Assembly: GCF_011761945.1 (NCBI RefSeq)
Contig: NZ_JAASQV010000001.1
Location: 620,001 to 684,000, forward strand
DNA length: 64,000 nt
Direction of reading: 5' to 3'
Source: Sphingomonas leidyi
GTDB taxonomy: Bacteria > Pseudomonadota > Alphaproteobacteria > Sphingomonadales > Sphingomonadaceae
Below, piece by piece: positions 26,081 through 36,755 of the stretch; the first letter of the stretch is position 1; the number at the start of each line of letters is the position of its first letter. The position numbers and the translations under genes are program-made. Below the pieces are notes generated by a model. That model was not told the origin of the DNA and did not search any database. It saw nothing but the letters and a program-made list of their open reading frames with translations.

Positions 26081-27781
26081 ATGACCGTACAAGGCTGGAT
26101 GCTGATCCTCGTCTTCCTGATCCTCCTCGTCGCGCTCGCCAAGCCGATGGGGAGCTGGCTCTTCGCCATCTATGAAGGGCGGCGCACGCCGCTCCACGTC
26201 GTGCTCGGCCCGGTCGAGCGCGGCTTCTACAAGCTCGCCGGCGTCGACCCGAACGCCGAGCAGGGCTGGCGCCGCTATGCGCTGCACATGCTGGCGTTCC
26301 AGCTGGCGACCTTCGCCTTCACCTATTGCGTGCTGCGCTTCCAGGACGTGCTGCCGCTCAATCCGCGCGGGCTGGCCGGCCAGTCGCCCGACCTTGCCTT
26401 CAACACGGCGGTGAGCTTCACCACCAACACCAACTGGCAGAGCTATTCGGGCGAGAGCCTGTCGATCCTCAGCCAGATGCTCGGCCTTGCCATCCACAAT
26501 TTCCTGTCGGCCGCGACCGGCATCGCGATCGCCTTCGCGCTGTTCCGCGGCTTCGCGCGGCGCCAGGCCGCGGGCATCGGCAATTTCTGGGCCGACATGA
26601 CCCGGGTGACGCTCTACGTCCTGCTGCCGGCATGCATCGTCTATGCGATCTTCCTGATCGCGAGCGGCGTGCCGCAGACCTTCCTGACCTCGGTCGACGC
26701 GACGACGCTGGAAGGCGCCAGGCAGACGATCCTGATGGGGCCGGTGGCCAGCCAGGAAGCGATCAAGATGCTCGGCACCAATGGCGGCGGCTTCTTCAAC
26801 GCCAATTCCGCGCATCCCTTCGAGAATCCGGGCGCGCTCACCAACTTCGTCCAGATGCTGTCGATCCTGGTGATCGGCACGGGCCTGACCCACACGTTCG
26901 GCCGGGCCGTGGGCAATACCCGCCAGGGCTGGGCGATCCTCGCCGCGATGCTGGTGATGTTCGTCGCCGGCACCACCGTCACCTATTGGCAGGAAGCCGC
27001 GGGCAACCCGGCGCTCCATCATCTCGGCCTCGCCGGGGGCAGCATGGAGGGCAAGGAAGTCCGCTTCGGCATCGCGGCCAGCGCCCTGTTCAGCGTGGTC
27101 ACGACGGCTGCGTCCTGCGGCGCGGTCAATGCCATGCACGACAGCCTGACTCCGCTCGGCGGCATGATCCCGCTGTTCAACATGCAGCTGGGCGAAGTCG
27201 TGATCGGCGGCGTCGGCGCGGGCATCTACGGCTTCCTGCTCTTCGCCATCCTCGCGGTGTTCGTCGCGGGGCTGATGGTGGGCCGCACGCCCGAATATGT
27301 CGGCAAGAAGATCGAGAGCCGCGAGGTCAAGCTCGCCGTGCTGGCGATCGCGGTGCTGCCGCTGATGATCCTGGGCGGCACCGCGCTCGCCTCGGTGCTG
27401 CCGGCGGGGCTTGCTGGCCCGCTCAACAAGGGGCCGCACGGCTTCACCGAGATCCTCTATGCCTTCACCTCGGCCACGGCGAACAACGGATCGGCCTTTG
27501 GCGGCCTGAGCGCGAACACGCCCTTCTACAACGGCATGCTGGGCGCTGCGATGTGGGTCGGCCGCTTCTTCATCATCGTGCCCGCGCTCGCCATTGCCGG
27601 CAGCCTGGCCGCGAAGAAGGTGCACCCGGAAAGCGCGGGCTCGTTCCCGACCACCGGCCTGCTCTGGGTCGGCCTGCTCGTCGGCATCGTCCTGATCCTG
27701 GGCGGGCTCACCTTCCTGCCCAGCCTCGCGCTCGGTCCCATCGCCGATCATCTCGCGATGATCCACGGCCAGCTCTTCTGA
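26081..27781 (+). CDS. kdpA: K+-transporting ATPase, potassium-binding subunit
   Basis: A 566-residue channel-like subunit with about ten membrane helices. The selectivity-filter-like loops are visible: [33 protein letters not shown] and [12 protein letters not shown]. It binds K+ in the KdpFABC complex and passes it to KdpB. It is the second main gene of the kdpFABC-kdpDE operon and lies 11 bp before kdpB. The length is normal for the family. Confidence 0.97.
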   Translation: MTVQGWMLILVFLILLVALAKPMGSWLFAIYEGRRTPLHVVLGPVERGFYKLAGVDPNAEQGWRRYALHMLAFQLATFAFTYCVLRFQDVLPLNPRGLAGQSPDLAFNTAVSFTTNTNWQSYSGESLSILSQMLGLAIHNFLSAATGIAIAFALFRGFARRQAAGIGNFWADMTRVTLYVLLPACIVYAIFLIASGVPQTFLTSVDATTLEGARQTILMGPVASQEAIKMLGTNGGGFFNANSAHPFENPGALTNFVQMLSILVIGTGLTHTFGRAVGNTRQGWAILAAMLVMFVAGTTVTYWQEAAGNPALHHLGLAGGSMEGKEVRFGIAASALFSVVTTAASCGAVNAMHDSLTPLGGMIPLFNMQLGEVVIGGVGAGIYGFLLFAILAVFVAGLMVGRTPEYVGKKIESREVKLAVLAIAVLPLMILGGTALASVLPAGLAGPLNKGPHGFTEILYAFTSATANNGSAFGGLSANTPFYNGMLGAAMWVGRFFIIVPALAIAGSLAAKKVHPESAGSFPTTGLLWVGLLVGIVLILGGLTFLPSLALGPIADHLAMIHGQLF

Positions 27782-27792
27782 GGTCCATTTCC

Positions 27793-29805
27793 ATGACGAC
27801 CGCAACCCTGTTCACGCCCGCCCTGATCGGCCCTGCCATCGGCGATGCGTTCACCAAGCTCGATCCGCGCCAGCTGGTGAAGAACCCCGTGCTCTTCACC
27901 ACCGCGGTGGTCGCGCTCCTCCTCACCGTGCTGCTGTTCATCGGCGGCACCAGCCTCTCCTTGTCCTTCCAGGTCCAGCTGATCGTCTGGCTGTGGCTCA
28001 CCGTGCTGTTCGGCACCTTCGCCGAGGCGCTGGCGGAGGGGCGGGGCCGCGCCCAGGCCGCGTCGCTGCGCGCCACCAAGTCGGAGCTCACCGCCCGGCT
28101 GCCGAACGGCAAGACCGTTCCGGCCTCGCAGCTGAAGAAGGGCGATATCGTCCTGGTCGAGACCGGCGACCTGATCCCGGCCGATGGCGAAGTGATCGAG
28201 GGCGTCGCCTCGGTCAACGAAAGCGCGATCACCGGCGAAAGCGCGCCGGTGATCCGCGAGGCGGGCGGCGACCGCTCGGCCGTCACGGCCGGCACCCGGG
28301 TGATCTCGGACCGGATCAGGGTGCGCGTCACCCAGGAGCCGGGCCAGGGCTTTCTCGATCGTATGATCGCGCTGGTCGAGGGCGCCGAGCGCCAGAAGAC
28401 GCCGAACGAGATCGCCCTGACCATCCTGCTGGTCGGCCTGACGATCATCTTCCTGATCGCCGTCTCGACCATTCCCGGCTTCGCCGCCTATGCGGGCGGG
28501 CAGGTGCCGGTGGCGATCCTGGCGGCGCTGCTGATCACGCTGATCCCGACCACGATCGCGGCACTGCTTTCGGCGATCGGCATCGCGGGCATGGACCGGC
28601 TGGTGCGCTTCAACGTGCTCGCCAAGTCGGGCCGCGCGGTGGAAGCGGCGGGCGACATCGACGTGCTGCTGCTCGACAAGACCGGCACGATCACGATCGG
28701 CGACCGTGCCGCGAGCGAGTTCCGCCCGCTGGGCGGCGTCACCACCGACGAGCTGGCGCGCGCCGCGCTGCTCGCGAGCCTAGCCGACGAGACGCCCGAG
28801 GGCCGCTCGATCGTGACGCTGGCCCAGGGCAGATACGCCGTCGAGATCCGCAGCCTGCCCAAGACTGCCGAAGTCATTCCCTTCACTGCCCAGACTCGCA
28901 TCTCGGGCGTTCGGATCGGCACCACGCTGATCCAGAAGGGCGCGGTCGACGCGGTGCTGCGCGCCAATCCGGGACTGGGCGAGACGGCGACGGGCGGCGA
29001 CCTGCGCCGCATCGCCGAGGAGATCGCGCGCCAGGGGCAGACGCCGCTTGCCGTGGCCGAGGACGGCCGGCTGTTCGGCGTGATCGCGCTCAAGGACGTG
29101 GTCAAGGCCGGGGTACGCGAACGGTTCGGCGAGCTGCGTCGCATGGGCATCCGCACCGTGATGATCACCGGCGACAATCCCCTCACCGCCGCGGCGATCG
29201 CGGCCGAGGCGGGGGTGGACGATTTCCTCGCCGAGGCCACGCCCGAGGACAAGCTCGCGCTGATCCGCAAGGAGCAGCAGGGCGGCCGCCTGGTGGCGAT
29301 GTGCGGCGACGGCACCAACGACGCGCCGGCGCTCGCCCAGTCCGACGTGGGCGTGGCGATGAACACCGGCACCCAGGCCGCGCGCGAGGCCGGCAACATG
29401 GTGGATCTCGACAGCGACCCGACCAAGCTCATCGAGATCGTCGGCCTGGGCAAGCAGCTGCTGATGACGCGCGGGGCGCTGACCACCTTTTCGGTCGCCA
29501 ACGACATCGCGAAATATTTCGCGATCATCCCGGCGATGTTCGTCGCGCTCTATCCGTCGCTCGGCGTGCTCAACGTGATGCAGCTGTCGAGCCCGCAAAG
29601 CGCGATCCTCTCGGCGATCATCTTCAACGCGCTGATCATTCCCGCGCTGGTGCCGCTCGCGCTCAAGGGCGTGAAGTACCGCCCGATCGGGGCCGGGCCG
29701 CTGCTCGCGCGCAACCTGGCGATCTACGGCCTGGGCGGCGTGCTCGCCCCGTTCGCGGGGATCAAGCTGATCGACCTGGTCGTGGCGGGGCTGGGGCTGG
29801 CGTGA
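27793..29805 (+). CDS. kdpB: K+-transporting P-type ATPase, catalytic subunit
   Basis: A 670-residue type IA P-type ATPase. It has TGES ([11 protein letters not shown]), the phosphorylation site DKTGT with Asp295, and the hinge motif [20 protein letters not shown]. Membrane helices flank these domains. ATG 27793 follows kdpA by 11 bp. It hydrolyses ATP to drive K+ import together with KdpA and KdpC. Confidence 0.97.
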   Translation: MTTATLFTPALIGPAIGDAFTKLDPRQLVKNPVLFTTAVVALLLTVLLFIGGTSLSLSFQVQLIVWLWLTVLFGTFAEALAEGRGRAQAASLRATKSELTARLPNGKTVPASQLKKGDIVLVETGDLIPADGEVIEGVASVNESAITGESAPVIREAGGDRSAVTAGTRVISDRIRVRVTQEPGQGFLDRMIALVEGAERQKTPNEIALTILLVGLTIIFLIAVSTIPGFAAYAGGQVPVAILAALLITLIPTTIAALLSAIGIAGMDRLVRFNVLAKSGRAVEAAGDIDVLLLDKTGTITIGDRAASEFRPLGGVTTDELARAALLASLADETPEGRSIVTLAQGRYAVEIRSLPKTAEVIPFTAQTRISGVRIGTTLIQKGAVDAVLRANPGLGETATGGDLRRIAEEIARQGQTPLAVAEDGRLFGVIALKDVVKAGVRERFGELRRMGIRTVMITGDNPLTAAAIAAEAGVDDFLAEATPEDKLALIRKEQQGGRLVAMCGDGTNDAPALAQSDVGVAMNTGTQAAREAGNMVDLDSDPTKLIEIVGLGKQLLMTRGALTTFSVANDIAKYFAIIPAMFVALYPSLGVLNVMQLSSPQSAILSAIIFNALIIPALVPLALKGVKYRPIGAGPLLARNLAIYGLGGVLAPFAGIKLIDLVVAGLGLA

Positions 29806-29829
29806 CGCATTTGCCCGCCTTCCTGATTC

Positions 29830-29855
29830 GTCATCCCCGCCTGCGCGGGGATGAC
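29830..29855. repeat. Palindromic intergenic repeat, copy 3, inside the kdp operon
   Basis: A near-perfect 26-bp palindrome with arms GTCATCCCCGC and GCGGGGATGAC. It is identical in sequence to the copy at 40788-40813. It lies in the 113-bp gap between kdpB and kdpC; the other kdp junctions are 12 bp or less, or overlap. Confidence 0.75.
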
Positions 29856-29918
29856 GGAAATTCCCTTGGCACTCCGACGCATTCTCCCTCCCGGCATGAG
29901 GGAAGCAAGGAACTAGAA

Positions 29919-30518
29919 ATGTTGAACGACCTCACCACCGCTCTCCGTCCGGCCATCGTCCTGACGGTCCTGTTCGCCGCCCTGCTCGGGCTCGCCTATC
30001 CGGCAGCGCTCACCGGCGTCGGCCAGCTCGCCTTCCCGCACCAGGCGAATGGCAGCCTGATCGTCGAGAACGGCCGGGTGCGCGGCTCCGAGCTGCTCGG
30101 CCAGGGCTTTGCCGGCCCGGGCTATTTCCACGGCCGCCCCTCGGCCGCCGGCGCCAATGGGTACGACCCCACCGCTTCCTCCGGCTCCAATCTCGGCCCC
30201 ACGTCGCAGGCGCTCGCCGATCGCGTCGCCAAGGATGTCGCCGCCAACCGTTCCGCACCAGGAAACTCGGTTCCCGCCGATCTGGTGACCACCTCCGCCT
30301 CGGGGCTCGACCCTGACATCAGCCCCGAGGCGGCCTTTTTCCAGGTGGATCGCGTCGCCAAGGCGCGCGGACTGAGCGTCGAGAAGATGCGGGCCATCGT
30401 GAACGCGCATGTCGAGCAGCCGCTGCTCGGCTTCCTGGGCGAACCGCATGTCAACGTGCTCGCGCTCAATCGCGATCTCGACAAGCAGGCGGCGCAGGGC
30501 GCAAAAGCCGCCGAGTGA
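29919..30518 (+). CDS. kdpC: K+-transporting ATPase, subunit C
   Basis: A 199-residue subunit with one N-terminal membrane helix ([26 protein letters not shown]), followed by the KdpC periplasmic domain. Typical blocks are [48 protein letters not shown] and [21 protein letters not shown]. It is thought to help K+ binding and complex stability. Its stop overlaps the kdpD start. Confidence 0.96.
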   Translation: MLNDLTTALRPAIVLTVLFAALLGLAYPAALTGVGQLAFPHQANGSLIVENGRVRGSELLGQGFAGPGYFHGRPSAAGANGYDPTASSGSNLGPTSQALADRVAKDVAANRSAPGNSVPADLVTTSASGLDPDISPEAAFFQVDRVAKARGLSVEKMRAIVNAHVEQPLLGFLGEPHVNVLALNRDLDKQAAQGAKAAE

Positions 30519-33175
30519 GCGACGACGATCAGCGACCCGATCCCGATGCCCTTTTGCGCGTGGTTGCGCAGGAGGGTGTCGGCCGTCTGAAGGTATTCCT
30601 CGGCGCGGCGCCCGGAGTGGGCAAGACCTATGAGATGCTCACCGAGGCGGCGGCACGGCGCAAGGCGGGCATCGACGTCGTCATCGGTGTGGTCGAGACG
30701 CATGGCCGGATCGAGACCGAGGCGCTCGTCCAGGGGCTGGAGATCGTGCCGCGCCGCCCGGTCGAATATCATGGCCGGACCATCGCCGAGATGGACATCG
30801 ACGCGATCCTCGCCCGCACGCCGCAACTGGTGCTGGTCGACGAACTCGCCCACACCAACGCGCCGGGCAGCCGGCACGACAAGCGCTACCAGGATATCGA
30901 GGAGCTGCTCGCAGCGGGGATCGACGTCTATTCCACCGTCAACATCCAGCACATCGAGAGCCTGAACGACGTCGTCGCCTCCTTCACCAAGGTGCGCGTG
31001 CGCGAGACCGTTCCCGACCGCGTGCTCGAGGCGGCGGACCTGGAGATCGTCGACCTGCCCCCCGACGAGCTGATCGAGCGGCTGCGCGAGGGCAAGGTCT
31101 ATGTCCCCGAGGAAGCGACGCGGGCGCTGGGGCATTTCTTCTCCAAGTCGAACCTGACCGCGCTGCGCGAGCTGGCGCTCCGCCGTGCCGCGCAGGCAGT
31201 CGACGCGCAGATGCTCGACTATCTGCGCACGCACGCGCTGGCCGGCACCTGGGCGGCCAGCGAGCGGCTGGTGGTGGCGGTGAGCGAGCTGCCCGGCTCG
31301 GCTGAGCTGGTCCGTGCCGCCAAGCGCGTCGCCGACGGCCTGCGCGCGCCCTGGACCGCGGTGCATATCGAGACGCCGCGCACCGCCCGGCTGAGCGACG
31401 CGGAGAATGCCCAGATCGCCGCGACGCTGCACCTCGCCAGCCAGCTCGGCGGGCAGGTGGCGACGGTGCCGGCGGAATCGGTGCTGGAGGGCCTCAAGCG
31501 CTTCACCGCCGAGGCGCGCGCCACCCAGCTCATCGTCGGCAAGTCGGCGCGCTCGCGCTGGTTCGAGCTGCGGCACGGCTCGGTCGTCGACCGGCTGGTG
31601 CGCGAGACTCCCGGCATCGCGGTGCACGTGCTGCCGATGCTCGAAGCGCCTGCGCGCGGCCGGCACCTCCGCCCGCGCGGCCGATGGGGCTCCCCGGTCG
31701 ACTATATCGTGTCGCTCGGCCTGGTCGTCGCGGTCACCGTGCTGGGGGCGACGATCTTCTCGCTGGGCAACATCACCAATATCGGGTTGCTCTATCTGTT
31801 GCCGGTGATGGTCGCGGCGACACGCTACGGCGTTCGCCCGGGCGTGGTGACCGGGCTGGTTTCGTCGCTCGCCTATAATTTCTTCTTCATCCCGCCGACC
31901 CGGACCTTCACCATCCAGGACCCGCAGAACATCATCACCGTGCTGGTGCTGATGGGCGTGGCAGTGGTCTCCAGCCAGCTCGCCGCGCGCGTGCGGGCAC
32001 AGGCGGAGCTGGCCCAGCGCAGCGCCGCGCAGAACAGCACGCTGGCCGGCTTCGCGCGGCTGCTGACGGGGGTGAGCACGCAGGAGGACCTTGGCCAGAC
32101 GCTCTGCGCCGAAGTCGCCCGGCTGCTCGACGTGAGCGCGGTGCTGCTGCTCCCCGAACATGGCCAGCTCGGGCTGCGCGCGGCCTATCCGCCCGAGGAT
32201 CGCCTCGAGATGATCGAGCAGGCGGCGGCGCAATGGTCGTTCGACCACAACAGCCCGGCGGGGCGCGGGTCGGACACGCTTACCGCCTCGGAATGGCTGT
32301 TCCATCCGCTCGCGGCGGGCGGGCGCGCGCTGGGGGTATTGGGCGTCGCCCGCATCGACGCGGGCAATCCGCTCCGCTCGGATCAGCTGCCGCTGCTGCT
32401 CAGCCTGCTCGATCAGGCCGCGCTCGCCTTCGAGCGGATCGCGCTGGAGAGCGAGATGGCGATGGTCACGCAGCTCAAGGAGCGCGACCGGCTGCGTGCG
32501 GCCCTGCTCTCCTCGGTAAGCCACGACCTGCGCACGCCGCTCACCACCATCCTCGGTATGCTGGGCGAGATGCGGCCGGCGAGCGAAGGGCAGGGGGAGC
32601 AGCTGTCCGCTGCCCGCGCCGAGGCCGAACGGCTCAACCGCTTCGTCGCCAATCTGCTCGACATGGTGCGGATCGAAGCGGGGGCGCTTCACCAGTCGAT
32701 CGAGCCGGTCGACCTTGCCGAGGCCGTCGCCGCCGCCGTGCACGACCTGCGGCGGGTGCTGGAGGACCATCCGGTGCGGCTCGACGTGCCGCCCGAGCTC
32801 CCCTTCGCTTCGGTCGATCCGCAACTCTTCCACCACTGCCTGATCAACCTGATCGAGAATGCCGGGAAATATGGCGATCCGGGCTCGTCGATCACGCTCA
32901 CCGCGCGCCGCCAGCCGGGCAGCATGACGCTGAGCGTGATGGACGAGGGCCCCGGCCTGCCGCCGGGCGACGAGGCGCGGATCTTCGAGACCTTCACCCG
33001 GATCGAGGGATCCGACCGCAAGGGCGGCACCGGGCTCGGCCTGGCCATCGTGAAGGGATTTGCCGAGGCGATGGGGTTGAGCGTCTCCGCGGCAAACCGC
33101 ACCGACCGGGGCGGGGCGATCTTCACCATCCGCTTCCCGGAAGCCCTGCTTCGGAAAGGAAATCCAGGCGAATGA
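30515..33175 (+). CDS. kdpD: Osmosensitive K+ sensor histidine kinase
   Basis: An 886-residue membrane kinase starting at GTG 30515 inside the kdpC stop (GTGA). The N-terminal KdpD domain has Walker [10 protein letters not shown] at residues 30-38 and DELAHTN at 109-115. A USP-like domain follows at about 250-370, a four-helix DUF4118 membrane block at about 395-490, a GAF-like region, and HisKA with the phospho-accepting His670 ([11 protein letters not shown]). The C-terminal ATPase domain shows N (LIENAGKYG), G1 (DEGPGLP) and G2 ([13 protein letters not shown]) boxes. With KdpE it turns on kdpFABC when K+ is low. Confidence 0.96.
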   Translation: MSDDDQRPDPDALLRVVAQEGVGRLKVFLGAAPGVGKTYEMLTEAAARRKAGIDVVIGVVETHGRIETEALVQGLEIVPRRPVEYHGRTIAEMDIDAILARTPQLVLVDELAHTNAPGSRHDKRYQDIEELLAAGIDVYSTVNIQHIESLNDVVASFTKVRVRETVPDRVLEAADLEIVDLPPDELIERLREGKVYVPEEATRALGHFFSKSNLTALRELALRRAAQAVDAQMLDYLRTHALAGTWAASERLVVAVSELPGSAELVRAAKRVADGLRAPWTAVHIETPRTARLSDAENAQIAATLHLASQLGGQVATVPAESVLEGLKRFTAEARATQLIVGKSARSRWFELRHGSVVDRLVRETPGIAVHVLPMLEAPARGRHLRPRGRWGSPVDYIVSLGLVVAVTVLGATIFSLGNITNIGLLYLLPVMVAATRYGVRPGVVTGLVSSLAYNFFFIPPTRTFTIQDPQNIITVLVLMGVAVVSSQLAARVRAQAELAQRSAAQNSTLAGFARLLTGVSTQEDLGQTLCAEVARLLDVSAVLLLPEHGQLGLRAAYPPEDRLEMIEQAAAQWSFDHNSPAGRGSDTLTASEWLFHPLAAGGRALGVLGVARIDAGNPLRSDQLPLLLSLLDQAALAFERIALESEMAMVTQLKERDRLRAALLSSVSHDLRTPLTTILGMLGEMRPASEGQGEQLSAARAEAERLNRFVANLLDMVRIEAGALHQSIEPVDLAEAVAAAVHDLRRVLEDHPVRLDVPPELPFASVDPQLFHHCLINLIENAGKYGDPGSSITLTARRQPGSMTLSVMDEGPGLPPGDEARIFETFTRIEGSDRKGGTGLGLAIVKGFAEAMGLSVSAANRTDRGGAIFTIRFPEALLRKGNPGE

Positions 33176-33855
33176 GCCAGCAGGCGAAAATTCTCGTGGT
33201 GGACGACGAACCGGCGATCCGCCGCCTGCTCGGCGCGGGGCTGGGGCGTGCCGGCTACCGGGTGGTGGAGGCGGCGAGCGCGCGCGATGCGCTGAGCGCC
33301 ATGCAGATCGACAAGCCCGAGGCGGTGCTGCTCGACCTCGGCCTGCCCGATCGCGACGGGCTGGAGCTGGTGCCGCTGCTCAAGGCGGCGGGCGCCTCCG
33401 TGCTCGTCGTCTCCGCGCGCGATGCGACCGAGCAGAAGGTCACGGCGCTCGACCTGGGCGCGGACGACTATGTCACCAAGCCGTTCGATACCGAGGAAGT
33501 GCTTGCCCGCGTCCGCACCGCGCTGCGCCACCGCCTTTCGGTGGAGGCCGAGATGCCGGTGGTGCGGATCGATGCGATCGAGATCGACCTGGGCGCGCGG
33601 CTGGTGCGCAAGGGCGGCGAGGAAGTGCATCTTACCCCCAAGGAATTCGGCTTTCTCGCGGAGCTTGCCAAGCATCCGGGGCGCGTGGTGACTCATGCCC
33701 AGCTGCTGCGCACCGTCTGGGGGCCGGGGCACGAGCATGACGTCGAATATCTCCGCGTCGCCGCGCGCGGCGTCCGCCGCAAGCTGGAGGATGACGCGGC
33801 GGCACCGTCGGTGATCCGCAACGAGCCGGGCGTGGGCTATCGCCTGATGGCTTGA
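33172..33855 (+). CDS. kdpE: KDP operon response regulator (OmpR type)
   Basis: A 227-residue regulator. Its receiver domain has acidic Asp11/Asp12, phospho-acceptor Asp55 (LLDLGLPDRDG) and the Lys of VTKPF. The C-terminal winged helix follows (LTPKEFGFLAELAKHPGRVVTH, VEYLRVAARGVRRKLE, GVGYRL). The start overlaps the kdpD stop (ATGA). Its target is expected to be the promoter upstream of the first small gene near 25.4-25.6 kb; no clear binding site was recognised. Confidence 0.95.
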   Translation: MSQQAKILVVDDEPAIRRLLGAGLGRAGYRVVEAASARDALSAMQIDKPEAVLLDLGLPDRDGLELVPLLKAAGASVLVVSARDATEQKVTALDLGADDYVTKPFDTEEVLARVRTALRHRLSVEAEMPVVRIDAIEIDLGARLVRKGGEEVHLTPKEFGFLAELAKHPGRVVTHAQLLRTVWGPGHEHDVEYLRVAARGVRRKLEDDAAAPSVIRNEPGVGYRLMA

Positions 33856-33868
33856 ACCCGGGGCCGGA

Positions 33869-33887
33869 CCCGCCCAATGTGGGCGGG
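33869..33887 (+). terminator. Hairpin between kdpE and the Crp/Fnr gene
   Basis: A perfect 8-bp stem CCCGCCCA / TGGGCGGG with a 3-nt ATG loop sits 14 bp after the kdpE stop. No T tract follows. The loop ATG is also the first possible start of the next gene, which argues that this ATG is not used or is occluded. Confidence 0.5.
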
Positions 33888-33906
33888 ACGGGAACCGGGG
33901 GGTGCC

Positions 33907-34554
33907 TTGGCGCTTAACGACTTCATCGAGCGGGTCTTCGCCTGTTCCGCCGAGACCGCGCGGCAGATCGAGGCGCGCGCACGGCCGCGCGCCTATCCGG
34001 CGGGCAGCGCGATCGTTCGACAGGGCGAACGCTGCCACGACGTCCATCTGCTGGTCGTGGGACGGGCGCGCTCCTTCGTCATCTCGCCCGAGGGCCTGCT
34101 GATCCGCTTCTACGACTTCGCGCCCGGCGACCTGTTCGGCGCGCTGTCCGGGGCGCAGGACCATTTCAGCGAGATCTCCGCGCTGGAGGACCTCGATTCC
34201 GCCATCTTCGGCGGCGCGGACTTTCTGAGCCTGTTGGAGACGCACAGCTGTGTGGGGCTCACGCTTTCGCGGGCGCTGCTCCGCCAGCTGGCGCGGGTAT
34301 CGGAGCAGATGCTGTCGCGCGCGACGCTTTCCGCCGCAGGGCGGGTGCATGAGGAACTCCTGCGCCTTGCAGGGGCGGACGGCATGACGATCGCGCCGGC
34401 ACCGGTGCTCTCCGAACTGGCCGCGCGCGTCTACACCACGCGCGAGACCGTGTCGCGCACGGTCAGCGCGCTCGAACGGCGCGGCATCGTGCGGCGCGAC
34501 GCGGATGCGCTGGTGATCGTCGCCCCGGCGCGGCTGGCCGACATGGTGGTCTAG
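33907..34554 (+). CDS. Crp/Fnr-family transcriptional regulator
   Basis: About 215 residues: an N-terminal cyclic-nucleotide-binding-like beta barrel (YPAGSAIVRQGERCHDVHLLVVGRARSFV; FAPGDLFGALS), a long dimer helix (LLRQLARVSEQMLSRATLSAAGRVHEELLRLA), and a C-terminal winged helix (LSELAARVYTTRETVSRTVSALERRGIVRR). No N-terminal Cys cluster of the FNR type is seen. I chose TTG 33907, after a run of six G, because the alternative ATG at 33877 lies in a hairpin loop; either is possible. The position after kdpE may be chance or may link K+ stress to a wider response. Confidence 0.8.
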   Translation: MALNDFIERVFACSAETARQIEARARPRAYPAGSAIVRQGERCHDVHLLVVGRARSFVISPEGLLIRFYDFAPGDLFGALSGAQDHFSEISALEDLDSAIFGGADFLSLLETHSCVGLTLSRALLRQLARVSEQMLSRATLSAAGRVHEELLRLAGADGMTIAPAPVLSELAARVYTTRETVSRTVSALERRGIVRRDADALVIVAPARLADMVV

Positions 34555-36128
34555 GGGCCGTATCCGCCCAGGGCATGGAGAGAGAGCGTGGCGCCCGGCA
34601 GCTCGCCGATCGGCTCCAGGCGGGCGTTCTCGCCCGTCCCCGTGCTTGCGGCAAGGGCCGCACCGAGAAACTCGGAAAAATAGACTGCAGTCGAAGGGGT
34701 TACATCGAGTATCCGGTCGATGCGGCGGGCTGCGGAGCCCAGCACCAGCGTGCCTCCTCCAAAGGGGGCGGGCACGATCCGCAGGACGCCGAGATCCCCG
34801 GCGATGCGAACCGGGCCATCTTCGGCGAGTGCGGCACGGAGCCGGGTCGCATCGGCAGCGGCTTCGCGGGCCGATCCATAGTGGAGCACGACGCCGTCCG
34901 CGCGCCACGCGGGCGGGGCGATCAGGCCGATCGGCTCGGGCAGCGCCGCCAGCCGTTCGGCGACCCGATCGGCCGCGGTCTCGTCGTCCGGCCCGCAGAG
35001 GCTGATCGCGACGATGGCGACCAATTGCGGGGCGTCCGTCTCGCCGCCCGGCGTCGCGGCACCGGCGGGGACCCGGCCCGCGTCCAGCACATGTTGCGGA
35101 CGGCCGGTCGCCGCCCAGCTCCGCGCGAGGCGTGCGCTGTTCGGGGCGGCCGGCGCGCCTTGCGACATCTCGCTGACGATCAGTTGCACGGCCTGTGTCT
35201 GCAGCTGGCGCGCGCGCATCACCGCGCCGCCCATGGCGAGCGCGTCGGCGAGTTCGCCCGTCAGCACAGGGTCGGCGTCGCGCTCCTCGCCGATCTCGCG
35301 CACCGTTGCCGCCTGCGCCAACAGGGCCTCGAAGCGCCCGGCGTTGCCGTCAAAGGCTTCGACCGACCGGCGGAGGAATGCCATGCGGTCGCAGGGCAGG
35401 GTGACGTGCAGCTCCGCGCCGCGCGCGAGCAGCCGCTCGGCGATCAGCATGTCGGCCCCGGCGGCCAGCGAACCATGGCCGAAGCCGATATTCTCGGCCG
35501 CCAGCACGCCGTCGATCGCGGCTGCCCGTGCGGCGTCGTCGTCGATCCGCATCTGTCCGGCATAGTGCAGCGTGCGCGGCGGGCGATAGGCATCGAGCCA
35601 GGCCGGATCGAGCGCCAGCTCGGCGAGGATCGTTGCGAACTGGCGCAGCGTGGAGGCATGATCCTCCCAGGCACGCGGCGCCAGCGCGATGGCGGCGCGG
35701 AGCGCGACCTCCGCTGCCTCGCGCTTGCCGCCGAGCAGCAGCGCTTCGGCACGGGTCGCCTCGAGATAATAGGGCGTGTCGGGCTCGCCGGTGCCGGCAT
35801 CGAGCAGCGCGATCGCCGCGCCCGCCAATCGCCGGGCCGCCTCGCGGTCGCCCGCGATCAGTGACAGCGTCGCCGCGTTGATCAGCGGGTAGGTTGCCGG
35901 GCGAAGCTGCGCTGCGGCGGCATAGGCGTCCGCGGCACGGGCAGCGGCCTCGCGCCGCGCCGCGCCGGTCAGGCCCAGCGCGCGATCCTTGCGCAGCCGG
36001 CCGTGCAGGGCGAGCACGGCCGGATCGTCCCCGATCCGATCGAGCCCCGCGGAGCGGAAGAGCCGCCATGCCAGCTCCTCCGCTCCGGACCGCGCCAGTG
36101 CGGTGATCGAAAGCAGCGTCGGCGTCAT
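34551..36128 (-). CDS. TPR / SLOG-like / degenerate cyclase-like protein of a TIR operon
   Basis: A 525-residue soluble protein. Residues 1-175 are helical repeats resembling the TRAFs-binding/TPR type (LRPATYPLINAATLSLIAGD; RAWEDHASTLRQFATIL). Residues 185-280 look like a SLOG Rossmann-type domain: a LHYAGQM strand, then FGHGSLAAGADMLIAERLLARGAELHVTLP. Residues 366-522 resemble a class III nucleotide cyclase homology domain (GSAARRIDRILDVTPSTAVYFSEFLGAAL), but the metal-binding Asp pair is not visible, so it is probably not catalytic. It is the last gene of a minus-strand operon, 21 bp after the unknown-family gene and downstream of the TIR gene. A sensor or effector of a nucleotide signal is the likely role, by inference. 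Confidence 0.65.
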   Translation of the reverse strand: MTPTLLSITALARSGAEELAWRLFRSAGLDRIGDDPAVLALHGRLRKDRALGLTGAARREAAARAADAYAAAAQLRPATYPLINAATLSLIAGDREAARRLAGAAIALLDAGTGEPDTPYYLEATRAEALLLGGKREAAEVALRAAIALAPRAWEDHASTLRQFATILAELALDPAWLDAYRPPRTLHYAGQMRIDDDAARAAAIDGVLAAENIGFGHGSLAAGADMLIAERLLARGAELHVTLPCDRMAFLRRSVEAFDGNAGRFEALLAQAATVREIGEERDADPVLTGELADALAMGGAVMRARQLQTQAVQLIVSEMSQGAPAAPNSARLARSWAATGRPQHVLDAGRVPAGAATPGGETDAPQLVAIVAISLCGPDDETAADRVAERLAALPEPIGLIAPPAWRADGVVLHYGSAREAAADATRLRAALAEDGPVRIAGDLGVLRIVPAPFGGGTLVLGSAARRIDRILDVTPSTAVYFSEFLGAALAASTGTGENARLEPIGELPGATLSLHALGGYGP

Positions 36129-36149
36129 CGGATGGATGCGCGCATCGGA

Positions 36150-36755
36150 CTATCGGCCTCCGTTTCCGCGATTTTCCACATCGGGATCGATGATCACCGG
36201 CAGGCGGCGGATGACGCTGCCGTCCCGCGCGCGCTCGACGAAGTCGACATGGAGATTGAAGCCATGTTTCACGCCGGTCCCGCCCTGGTCCCACAGCCGG
36301 AGCGGCGTTCGCGCGCAGAAGGAGACTGCCGAGATCCGGCCGTCGCTGTCGCGGCTGTGCGTCCGCAGGTTGTAGTAGCGGGCATTGGCATGCTGCTGCT
36401 TGGTGGTGACGGCGTTCTCGCGCGCGAATTCCCAGAACTGCCCCTCGAGACGGATGACGACATAGCATTTGTAGACGAGCCCGAAATCCAGCGGGCCGCC
36501 CACGGGCTCTGTCGCCGGCGGGTTCCGTCCGATGAAGCCGCTTATCGCGGCCTGGATCGCTTCCGGGTTCGCGCCGACATGGGCGCCGGCGCCATCCTCG
36601 CCATCGTCATAATATTGCGGAACGAATTGCAGCGCCTGGACCACCGGCGCGATCGCGCCATCCTTGCCGGTGATTGCTTCGAGTTGAATGGATATCTTCT
36701 TGACGTGTGCGATATCGGATTCGGGATCGCCTTCCGGTAATTCGAAGAAATTCAT
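36150..36755 (-). CDS. Conserved-looking protein of unknown family, middle gene of TIR operon
   Basis: 201 residues with no signal peptide or membrane helix. The sequence is mixed alpha/beta, with several aromatic strands (LVYKCYVVIRLEGQFWEFA; GFNLHVDFVERA) and an acidic C-terminal segment (VIIDPDVENRGNG). Its ATG overlaps the stop of the TIR gene (ATGA at 36752-36755), so production of the two is coupled. I do not recognise the family. A small partner or effector for the TIR protein is plausible but not shown by motifs. Confidence 0.6.
   Translation of the reverse strand: MNFFELPEGDPESDIAHVKKISIQLEAITGKDGAIAPVVQALQFVPQYYDDGEDGAGAHVGANPEAIQAAISGFIGRNPPATEPVGGPLDFGLVYKCYVVIRLEGQFWEFARENAVTTKQQHANARYYNLRTHSRDSDGRISAVSFCARTPLRLWDQGGTGVKHGFNLHVDFVERARDGSVIRRLPVIIDPDVENRGNGGR

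Noticed and set aside
30122..34908. Long minus-strand frames opposite kdpD, kdpE and the Crp/Fnr gene
   Set aside because: They overlap clear, motif-bearing plus-strand genes and have shadow-type composition.
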